The position numbers and the translations under genes were made by a program. Under the pieces are notes generated by a model. The model was given only the letters and a program-made list of their open reading frames with translations, had not been told where the DNA came from and did not search any database. Positions 1 through 4,604 of a stretch of 5,917 nt of DNA are shown here, one piece after another. Within the stretch, counting starts at the first letter, position 1, and every line of letters starts with the position of its first letter. Source of the stretch: Verrucomicrobiales bacterium (GTDB taxonomy: Bacteria > Verrucomicrobiota > Verrucomicrobiia > Limisphaerales > RI-55); contig DNDP01000193.1 in the NCBI GenBank assembly GCA_003484235.1, forward strand, positions 42,019 to 47,935. The letters are read 5' to 3'.

Positions 1-20
1 CGGGCATGGTGGGAGCCTCC
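1..20 (-). promoter_or_regulatory. Candidate ribosome binding site and start codon of a further leftward gene, cut by the window edge
   Basis: On the minus strand GGAGG (plus positions 16-20) is followed eight bases later by ATG (7-5). This is the best Shine-Dalgarno arrangement in the window. The ATG lies 55 bases after the mntR stop, in the same direction, so a gene co-transcribed with mntR could begin here. Only two codons (Met-Pro) are visible, so no product can be named. The rest of positions 1-62 holds nothing else I can recognise. A chance match is possible. Confidence 0.3.
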
Positions 21-62
21 GGCGCCGCAGTCAGCGGAGTGGTTCTTTCTGCACCGCCAGGC

Positions 63-494
63 TCAAACAGCGGTTTGCTCACGAAACTTGAGGTACTTCT
101 CGAGCACCTTCGGATTCTCCTCAAAATACCGGGCCAACGCCGCCAACGCCGCCAGCGTCTCCCCGCTCAAATGGTGTTCAATCCCCTCGATGTCCCGTCG
201 CTGGGTGTCCTCGTTCAGCTCCAGCAGGCTGAAGAAACGGGCAAGCGTTTCGTGCCGGCGCTTGATCCGGCGCGCCACGTCCCGCCCTTCGTCGGTCAGG
301 ATGAGCCCGCGGTATTTTTCGTACTTGAGGAAGCCCAGGTCGCCCAGCTTCTGCACCATGCTGGTGACCGAGGCCTGCCGGACCTTCAGGGAGGAGGCGA
401 TGTCCACCACGCGGGCGTAACCCTTTTCCTCGATCAGCTCGTGGATGCGTTCGAGGTAGTCCTCGGCGCTTTGGCTCGGGGTGGCAACGGGCAT
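63..494 (-). CDS. mntR: MntR-like DtxR-family metal-dependent transcriptional repressor
   Basis: A 143-residue regulator, the usual length of Bacillus-type MntR (142). An N-terminal winged helix-turn-helix (about residues 9-70; recognition helix near QASVTSMVQKL, wing near YEKYRGLILT) is followed by a helical metal-binding dimerisation domain. All six ligands known from B. subtilis MntR are present with a constant offset of four: D12, E15, H81, E103, E106 and H107 (EGIEHHLS). This predicts a repressor that binds DNA when loaded with Mn(II), controlling manganese uptake or efflux. There is no C-terminal SH3-like domain, unlike DtxR/IdeR. I chose the ATG at 494, giving MPVATPSQS, over a TTG at 533 because the extra 13 residues do not resemble the family. 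It is divergent from the SCO gene. A related cation (Fe, Zn) cannot be excluded, but the ligand set favours Mn. Confidence 0.9.
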   Translation of the reverse strand: MPVATPSQSAEDYLERIHELIEEKGYARVVDIASSLKVRQASVTSMVQKLGDLGFLKYEKYRGLILTDEGRDVARRIKRRHETLARFFSLLELNEDTQRRDIEGIEHHLSGETLAALAALARYFEENPKVLEKYLKFREQTAV

Positions 495-593
495 GTCCCA
501 CGGATGGAACCACCCGGAACGCGGGGTTGGCAAGCTTGGGCGCGTCCACGCGGTGCTTGCACGAATCGAATTTCCCCGGAAGATTTCCGGGCG
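495..593. promoter_or_regulatory. Divergent mntR/SCO intergenic region with short inverted repeats
   Basis: This 99 bp gap must hold the promoters of both the leftward mntR and the rightward SCO gene. Three symmetric sequences are visible: CAAGCTTG at 531-538, CGCG-TCCA-CGCG at 541-552, and CCCGGAA-GAT-TTCCGGG at 575-591. Any could be an operator for the adjacent repressor by autoregulation. None matches the B. subtilis MntR box (TTTGCCTTAAGGAAAC type) that I know. I could not assign convincing -35/-10 boxes in either direction. Confidence 0.45.
575..591 (+). promoter_or_regulatory. Perfect 7-bp inverted repeat over the SCO gene ribosome binding site
   Basis: CCCGGAA (575-581) and TTCCGGG (585-591) are perfectly complementary with a 3-base spacer, and the arm ends two bases before the ATG at 594. 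The only SD-like sequence, GGAAGA (578-583), lies inside the left arm and spacer. As RNA the hairpin would bury the ribosome binding site. As DNA it would be a 17-bp operator-sized dyad. Which of these applies cannot be told from sequence. Confidence 0.45.
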
Positions 594-1532
594 ATGAAAC
601 TTGGACTGCCATTGATGGGAGCGCTCACCGCCGGCTGCCTGCTGTTCAGCGCCGGTTGCGGTGGCGAACCGGAAACCCAGACCGCCACGATCCCCGCCGC
701 TTCCGCTTCACGCACTTTCGATGTCAAAGGCGTGGTGAAGGGGATTGATCTCGAGGCCAGACGCGCCCGCATCCATCACGAGGCGATCCCCGATTACATG
801 GCCGAGATGACCATGAACCTCAATGTCCGCGACACCAACGAGCTGACCGGGTTGGTCCCGGAAGACGCGATCACCTTCCGCCTGAACGTCACCGAAGACG
901 GCCACTGGATCGACCGGATCACGAAAGTCGCCACCACCACCGCGACCGAAGGCACGGAGCTGCCCCCGCCTTCATCCTGGCGACTGATCCGCACCGTCGA
1001 GCCGTTGGATGTGGGCGACCCGATGCCCAACTACACCTTCACCAACGAACTCGGCCGGGTGATCAGCCTGGCCGACTTCAAAGGGCAGGCCTACGCGTTC
1101 ACGTTCATCTTCACCCGCTGCCCGATTCCTGATTTCTGCCCCCGCATGTCGTCGCACTTTCTCGACGTGCAGAACGCCCTCGCGCAGATGCCCGACGCGC
1201 CGGAAAACTGGCGCCTGTTCAGCATCACCATCGACCCGGAGTTCGACACGCCGGAGGTGCTCAAGGGCTATGCAGCCCGCTACAAGTATGATCCCGAGCG
1301 CTGGAGTTTCGTGACCGGTCCGCTCATCGACATCACGGCCATCGGCGAACAGTTCGGCCTCGAATTCTTCCGGCCCGACGGCACGATCAACCACAACCTG
1401 CGCACGGTGGTGGTCGACGCCGGCGGAAAAGTGCAGAACATCATCGTCGGCAACGCCTGGAAGCCCGGCGAACTGGTGGTGAACCTGGTCAACGCCGCCC
1501 GGGTCGAACCGGAAGTCGCCGCCCAGCCCTGA
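594..1532 (+). CDS. SCO1/SenC-family lipoprotein with N-terminal CusF-like copper-binding domain
   Basis: A 312-residue exported protein. The N-terminus is a lipoprotein signal ending in FSAGC (C22 the likely lipidated residue; TAGC at C15 is an alternative). Residues about 40-105 resemble a CusF-type copper-binding beta domain: H61/H62 then EMTM (M72, M74), as in the His plus MxM ligands of CusF. The CusF tryptophan has no obvious counterpart. Residues about 125-300 are a thioredoxin-fold SCO domain: RCPIPDFCPRMS carries C176 and C182, SITIDPEFDTPEVLKGY is the typical second motif, and INHN carries H267 in the place of the third SCO copper ligand. SCO proteins deliver copper to, or reduce, the CuA site of cytochrome oxidase, or act as thiol redox proteins. 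The cysteines are spaced CX5C rather than the classic CX3C. The frame is open upstream to position 6, but that stretch is antisense to mntR and lacks a signal peptide, so I start at 594. Confidence 0.88.
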   Translation: MKLGLPLMGALTAGCLLFSAGCGGEPETQTATIPAASASRTFDVKGVVKGIDLEARRARIHHEAIPDYMAEMTMNLNVRDTNELTGLVPEDAITFRLNVTEDGHWIDRITKVATTTATEGTELPPPSSWRLIRTVEPLDVGDPMPNYTFTNELGRVISLADFKGQAYAFTFIFTRCPIPDFCPRMSSHFLDVQNALAQMPDAPENWRLFSITIDPEFDTPEVLKGYAARYKYDPERWSFVTGPLIDITAIGEQFGLEFFRPDGTINHNLRTVVVDAGGKVQNIIVGNAWKPGELVVNLVNAARVEPEVAAQP

Positions 1533-1554
1533 CCCAATCCCCCTCCAATTCACC

Positions 1555-1770
1555 ATGCCCCTCTACGAATTCCACTGCGATCACTGCGACCGCGACAGCG
1601 AAGTGCTTGTCCGCTCGACTGACTGGAAGGGAACCGCCTGTCCGCATTGCGGCTCCCGCAAGCTTCGCAAGAACCTTTCGGTGTTTGCCGCCACGGGAGG
1701 GGGCGAAGGGGGTGACCTGCCTCCCTGCGCCGGGAATCCCTCCTCCTGCGGACGCTGCGCGATCGATTGA
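1555..1770 (+). CDS. FmdB-type zinc-ribbon protein with cysteine-rich tail
   Basis: A 71-residue protein starting MPLYEFHC, the hallmark of the FmdB/CxxC_CxxC_SSSS putative regulatory family. A zinc ribbon is formed by C8/C11 and C29/C32, followed by the basic stretch SRKLRKNLS. A glycine-rich linker (48-54) leads to a tail with three more cysteines, C58, C65 and C68 (the last two as CGRC), which could bind a second metal or be redox active. The function of this family is not firmly established. The gene starts 22 bases after the SCO stop and is probably in the same transcript. No Shine-Dalgarno sequence is visible (the leader is CCCCTCCAATTCACC), so translation may be coupled or leaderless-type. 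The family call is firm and the role is unknown. Confidence 0.85.
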   Translation: MPLYEFHCDHCDRDSEVLVRSTDWKGTACPHCGSRKLRKNLSVFAATGGGEGGDLPPCAGNPSSCGRCAID

Positions 1771-1828
1771 CCGCGCCGGTTTGGCCTGGCAGCCGGCCGC
1801 AGCCTCAACCAACCGAGCCTGACGGCAC

Positions 1829-2572
1829 ATGCAGATTCCCGCCGCTCTGCTGGATCGCCTGCGGATCGCCCGGCGGGTGGCCGTTTTGACCGGCGCCGGC
1901 ATCTCCGCCGAAAGCGGGGTTCCCACGTTTCGCGATGCCCTCGCCGGACTTTGGAAAGACTACCGTCCCGAAGACCTTGCGACTCCGGAGGCGTTCATCC
2001 GCAATCCCGCCATGGTGTGGGAATGGTACTCCTGGCGTCGCGAGCTGGTTCGCGCCGTGCAGCCCAACGCCGGTCACCGCGCCCTGGCTGCCCTGGCGGA
2101 ACGGTTCGAGGAATTCACGCTGGTCACGCAGAACGTGGACGGCCTGCACCAGCTCGCCGGCAGCCGCGAGGTCATCGAACTCCACGGATCGATCGCCCGG
2201 GTGAAGTGCTTCGATCGCAACCATCCGGTGGCCGCCTGGGAATCCGACGGTCAGATCCCTCCACGATGCGCTGAGTGCGGGAGCCTGCTTCGTCCGGACG
2301 TGGTCTGGTTTGGCGAACCGCTGCCTGCGGAGGCTTTGGGCAGGGCGTTCGAAGCGAGCTCGAGGTGCGATGTCTTCCTGTCCGTGGGCACTTCCGGCCT
2401 GGTCTATCCGGCCGCTGGGCTTCCGCGGATCGCCCTCGACGCTGGCGCCACGCTGGTGGAGATCAATCCGACGCCGACGCCGCTGACGGATGATTGCGAC
2501 CACTTCCTGGCGGGACCGGCCGGCGTGTTTCTCCCGGCGCTGTTGGAGCAGTTGAACCGGCCTCCGGGGTGA
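1829..2572 (+). CDS. cobB: Sirtuin (CobB-like NAD-dependent protein deacylase)
   Basis: A 247-residue Sir2-family enzyme, a usual length for bacterial CobB. It would remove acetyl or other acyl groups from lysines in cytoplasmic proteins, using NAD+ and releasing nicotinamide and O-acyl-ADP-ribose. Visible motifs in order are GAGISAESGVPTFR (22-35, NAD binding), YSWR (Y67, R70; the YxxR signature of class III sirtuins that accept succinyl or malonyl groups), TQNVDGLH (100-107), the catalytic H119 in LHGS, VVWFGE (158-163) and SVGTSGLVYPAA near 190-200. The small zinc module has C127, C147 and C150. The position of the fourth cysteine is R130, as E. coli CobB also departs from the full four-cysteine pattern. 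It lies 58 bases after the FmdB gene on the same strand and converges with the MFS gene. ATG at 1829 has only a weak upstream GACGG. Confidence 0.93.
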   Translation: MQIPAALLDRLRIARRVAVLTGAGISAESGVPTFRDALAGLWKDYRPEDLATPEAFIRNPAMVWEWYSWRRELVRAVQPNAGHRALAALAERFEEFTLVTQNVDGLHQLAGSREVIELHGSIARVKCFDRNHPVAAWESDGQIPPRCAECGSLLRPDVVWFGEPLPAEALGRAFEASSRCDVFLSVGTSGLVYPAAGLPRIALDAGATLVEINPTPTPLTDDCDHFLAGPAGVFLPALLEQLNRPPG

Positions 2573-2604
2573 ACCGACCGGTGACGCCGACAGCCGGGGG
2601 CCGG
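2557..2604. terminator. Candidate bidirectional hairpin between convergent genes
   Basis: CCGGCCTCCGG (2557-2567) can pair with CCGGGGGCCGG (2594-2604), giving 11 pairs with one T-G wobble around a 26-base loop that includes the sirtuin stop codon. The arms lie at the 3' ends of the convergent sirtuin and MFS genes. There is no T-tract on either side and the loop is long, so this is only a weak candidate for a terminator or mRNA-end stabiliser. The region is GC-rich, which makes chance stems likely. Confidence 0.25.
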
Positions 2605-2607
2605 ATC

Positions 2608-3804
2608 TCAGGCCGGCCGGCGCCAGCGCAGCCAGTTCAGCAGGAGGAAGCCCACCAGAAGCACGGCGCCCACGGCGATGACGCCTGCATTGGGTGCCCC
2701 GGGGAAAAAGTGGAGCGACGCCACCGCGATGGCCGGCCCGGCGAAAAGGCCGGCGCCGATCGAGCCTTCGTGCAGCCCGCCATGGTCGCCCTTGGTGTCG
2801 CCCACATCCATGGAATAGAAGAGCGAGGAGTAATAGATCAGGCCCAGAGCCAGGCCAAAGAGAACCTGTGCCCCAATGAGGGCCGCCACGCTGCCGGCCA
2901 GCACGATGCCCATGAAACCCGCCACCATCGCCAGATAGGCGGCGGCGAGAAAGCGATAGCGGTAATGCCAGCCATCCCACTTCCACAGCAGGGCGAAGGC
3001 GAGCGTCCGCGAGAAAATCCACGTCGAACAGACGATGCCGGCCGCCGTGGGCGAGAGCTCGAGGCGCCCCGCAAGGAACGGAATCAGCGGCACGGCGGTA
3101 TTGATCGCCACGTAGGAGAACGGGTTGGCGACCCACGCCATCTTCATGAAGACCGCCGGCGGCACGGGGGACCGCCGGCGCTCGCGGGCCGTGGAAATCG
3201 GTTGGGCAGAGAGATCGGTCGGCGGCGCGGGCTTGATGGGGCCTGCGGCATTCGCGGTCCATTGCAGTCGCAGTGCCAGCAGCAGTTGCCCGACAAAGAT
3301 GACGGCGGGAAAGAAGAAGATGGCCCGGGCACCGAATGCGTCCAGCAGCATGCCGCCGGTGAAGTACGCCACGGCGTTGCCCGCGGACCAGACGAGGTTG
3401 TAGATCCCCAGCTTCCGCTGCAGGGAAACCGGGTTTTCGCCCTCGGCGATCATCGCTTCGAGGTTGGGCCAGGTGAAACACATGCCGGCGCCGGCGATCA
3501 GCAGCACGGCGAAGTGCGTCCAGACGCCCTCCAGCCAGGCCCCGGCAAAGACGGCGACCGCCATGGTGCCGAAGCCGCCGGCCAGTGCCCGCAGGTAGCC
3601 CAGCCGCTGCCCGGCGCGGCCGCCCAGGACTGCCGCGACGGTGAAGACCGCCCCCAGCGCCGCGGCCCAGAGCAGGTTGGTCTTCTTGTCAAAGGCGAAC
3701 TGCGCCTCGAGAAAGAAGAAGATGAAGTAAAAGTACCAGGTGGTGGAGATGGCGTTGAGGCCTTCCAGCCAGAAGACACCGCGTTTGATGCGAAGGGAAA
3801 ACAT
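2608..3804 (-). CDS. Major facilitator superfamily (MFS) transporter
   Basis: A 398-residue integral membrane protein with twelve predictable hydrophobic segments in two halves. TM1-6 lie at about 11-34, 43-62, 70-90, 93-112, 132-156 and 160-181. TM7-12 lie at about 224-244, 252-275, 284-305, 307-331, 345-367 and 372-393. They are separated by a long polar Pro/Arg-rich central loop (182-222) typical of MFS. The TM2-3 loop has GGRAGQRLGYLRAL, a version of the MFS motif A (GxxxDxxGRR-like). A conserved-looking DTKGDHGGLHEGSIG (336-350) precedes TM11. The substrate cannot be inferred; both efflux and uptake are possible. The start at 3804 is the ATG directly before MFSLRIKRG; its leader (CCCATCC) has no Shine-Dalgarno sequence. 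It lies 193 bases after the NUDIX stop, with a repeat element in the gap, so shared transcription with NUDIX is uncertain. Confidence 0.85.
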   Translation of the reverse strand: MFSLRIKRGVFWLEGLNAISTTWYFYFIFFFLEAQFAFDKKTNLLWAAALGAVFTVAAVLGGRAGQRLGYLRALAGGFGTMAVAVFAGAWLEGVWTHFAVLLIAGAGMCFTWPNLEAMIAEGENPVSLQRKLGIYNLVWSAGNAVAYFTGGMLLDAFGARAIFFFPAVIFVGQLLLALRLQWTANAAGPIKPAPPTDLSAQPISTARERRRSPVPPAVFMKMAWVANPFSYVAINTAVPLIPFLAGRLELSPTAAGIVCSTWIFSRTLAFALLWKWDGWHYRYRFLAAAYLAMVAGFMGIVLAGSVAALIGAQVLFGLALGLIYYSSLFYSMDVGDTKGDHGGLHEGSIGAGLFAGPAIAVASLHFFPGAPNAGVIAVGAVLLVGFLLLNWLRWRRPA

Positions 3805-3842
3805 GGATGGGTTTACCGGCGGGCAACGCAGGCTGGCGGGAT

Positions 3843-3860
3843 AATGTCCAAGGACAAAGG
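3843..3860 (+). repeat. Repeat copy A, AATGTCCAAGGACAAAGG
   Basis: Left end of element 1, in plus orientation, starting 38 bases upstream of the MFS start codon. It contains the dyad TGTCC-AA-GGACA. Its ATG opens an inward frame beginning MSKDKG. Confidence 0.6.
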
Positions 3861-3984
3861 ATCAGTTTCAAAGGAACATCCAACGGACCAACCGGTTTGC
3901 CGGGGACTGGCCGCCGCGAAGTCTTCAGCCCGAAGGCGCCGGGAAATCTCCTCGCCTTTAATTGGAGCTTCGCTGGTCATTTGT

Positions 3985-4002
3985 CCTTTGACCTTGGTCA
4001 TT
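3985..4002 (-). repeat. Repeat copy B, AATGACCAAGGTCAAAGG
   Basis: Right end of element 1, in minus orientation. Similarity to copy C continues inward to about 3968 (GACAAATGACCAGCGAAG against GTCAAATGAGCAGCGAAT). It contains the dyad TGACC-AA-GGTCA. The NUDIX stop codon (4000-3998) lies within it. Confidence 0.65.
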
Positions 4003-4456
4003 CTCCCGCCTCCTCAATCGCCTTGAGCGCATACCACTTCACCGCTTCGGAGATCGGTGGTTGCAGCTGATCGAGATCGGCGGCGGTGCACCAGCGGATG
4101 TCGTGATGCTCGTCGGCGGCCAGCCTGGTTTCGCCACCTTTGGGCCGTGCCCAGTAGATCATGCCGATGTGCTCGTGGCTGTCGGTGATGCGGTGGATGT
4201 CGAGAAATCGCGGGCCGATCAGTGCCCGGGTACCGGGGCCGGTGGTGGGCGGCCGCTCGCCGAGCAGCTCCACGTCGAGGCCGCTTTCCTCCTTCGTCTC
4301 GCGCAGGGCCGCCTGTTCCGGATCTTCATCCAGCTCGATGTGCCCGCCCAACGGCAGCCACTTGTCCAGCTTGCGATGGTGGATCAGCAGCGCCCGGTTG
4401 CCGGCGACGACGAAGATGGCCACCGTGAAATCGATTTTCTCGTGGATGTGGGGCAT
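3998..4456 (-). CDS. NUDIX hydrolase
   Basis: A 152-residue protein with a complete Nudix box: G38, E44, R52, E53, E56, E57 and G59 fit GX5EX7REUXEEXGU (starting GGHIELDE, ending RETKEESGL). The acidic residues bind the Mg2+ or Mn2+ that supports hydrolysis of a nucleoside diphosphate linked to another group. The preceding HHRKLDKWLPLGGH (26-39) and the later RFLDIHRI and HEHIGMIYWARP fit small MutT-like Nudix enzymes. The exact substrate cannot be read from sequence. I start at ATG 4456 (MPHIHEKIDF). An in-frame ATG at 4486 would add MTFDLGHSPL, but those ten codons are translated from repeat copy C and are not protein-like. The gene lies between two repeat elements. Its stop (TGA, 4000-3998) overlaps repeat copy B. 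No Shine-Dalgarno sequence is seen. Confidence 0.92.
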   Translation of the reverse strand: MPHIHEKIDFTVAIFVVAGNRALLIHHRKLDKWLPLGGHIELDEDPEQAALRETKEESGLDVELLGERPPTTGPGTRALIGPRFLDIHRITDSHEHIGMIYWARPKGGETRLAADEHHDIRWCTAADLDQLQPPISEAVKWYALKAIEEAGE

Positions 4457-4464
4457 GAGGGGCG

Positions 4465-4482
4465 AATGACCAAGATCAAAGG
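4465..4482 (+). repeat. Repeat copy C, AATGACCAAGATCAAAGG
   Basis: Left end of element 2, nine bases upstream of the NUDIX start codon, in plus orientation. It is similar to copy B over about 35 bases (through AATGAGCAGCGAAT), and one base change breaks its dyad (TGACC-AA-GATCA). Confidence 0.6.
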
Positions 4483-4570
4483 TCAAATGAGCAGCGAATC
4501 AGCAAACGCAGAATCCCAGAGACCTGCAGCGGGACTCGAACCGGGAAATGGGTGTTTGAGCCGTTGGCGG

Positions 4571-4598
4571 TTCCTTGGTCCTTGGTCCTTGCGTCATT
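4571..4598 (-). repeat. Repeat copy D with tandem AAGGACC units
   Basis: Right end of element 2, in minus orientation, starting seven bases after the FmdB-type stop codon. It reads AATGACGC and then AAGGACC-AAGGACC-AAGGAA, so a 7-base unit appears almost three times. It is the most diverged of the four copies. Confidence 0.5.
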
Positions 4599-4604
4599 GG
4601 ACCT

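Larger units (their letters stand above)
3843..4002. repeat. 160-bp intergenic element bounded by inverted copies of an 18-base repeat (element 1)
   Basis: This element fills most of the gap between the NUDIX stop and the MFS start. Its left end (3843-3860) reads AATGTCCAAGGACAAAGG on the plus strand. Its right end (3985-4002) reads AATGACCAAGGTCAAAGG on the minus strand. The ends match at 16 of 18 positions and point inward. The interior holds AACCGGTT (3890-3897), CTTC-AGCCC-GAAG (3923-3935) and GGCGCC (3935-3940), so the RNA or single strand would be highly structured. The right end overlaps the NUDIX stop codon. No transposase is present. It looks like a small non-autonomous repeat of the REP/BIME or MITE kind. 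The family is unknown to me. Confidence 0.6.
4465..4598. repeat. 134-bp intergenic element bounded by inverted repeat copies (element 2)
   Basis: This element fills the 148 bp gap between the FmdB-type gene (stop 4605) and the NUDIX start (4456). The left end (4465-4482) reads AATGACCAAGATCAAAGG on the plus strand. The right end (4571-4598) on the minus strand reads AATGACGCAAGG followed by ACCAAGGACCAAGG. The organisation is the same as element 1, but the interior is unrelated to it past about 35 bases. The interior contains GGGACTCGAACC (4531-4542), which resembles the T-loop end of a tRNA gene but has no paired T-stem. No coding function or transposase is seen. Confidence 0.5.

Noticed and set aside
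495..533. TTG start for mntR at 533
   Set aside because: The added 13 residues (PTPRSGWFHPWD type) do not match MntR N-termini, and ATG at 494 gives the expected length.
6..593. Long open frame on the plus strand continuous with the SCO gene, giving a possible 508-residue protein
   Set aside because: It is antisense to mntR, which has all its family ligands. The upstream part shows no domain, and a proper lipoprotein signal starts at 594.
1805..3481. 558-codon open frame on the minus strand
   Set aside because: It overlaps the MFS gene in another frame and runs antisense through the sirtuin. Its translation is Arg/Gly/Pro-rich without motifs.
3813..4001. 62-codon minus-strand frame overlapping the NUDIX stop as ATGA, looking like a coupled small gene
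   Set aside because: Both of its ends are the repeat copies and its interior has no consistent domain. It is treated as part of the repeat element and discussed as a finding.
2494..4026. 510-codon open frame on the plus strand
   Set aside because: Low-complexity Gly/Arg/Gln-rich translation antisense to the MFS gene; a shadow frame in GC-rich DNA.
4457..4486. N-terminal extension of the NUDIX protein (MTFDLGHSPL)
   Set aside because: These codons are repeat copy C read backwards. The family-like N-terminus begins at MPHIHEK.
4531..4542. GGGACTCGAACC, resembling the T-loop 3' end of a tRNA gene or a tRNA-type attachment site
   Set aside because: The flanking five-base arms pair at only three of five positions and no acceptor or anticodon arm can be built. 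It could be a decayed fragment but is more likely chance.
4571..4590. CCTTGGT tandem units as a microsatellite or CRISPR-like array
   Set aside because: There are fewer than three short units with no spacers, and the run belongs to repeat copy D.
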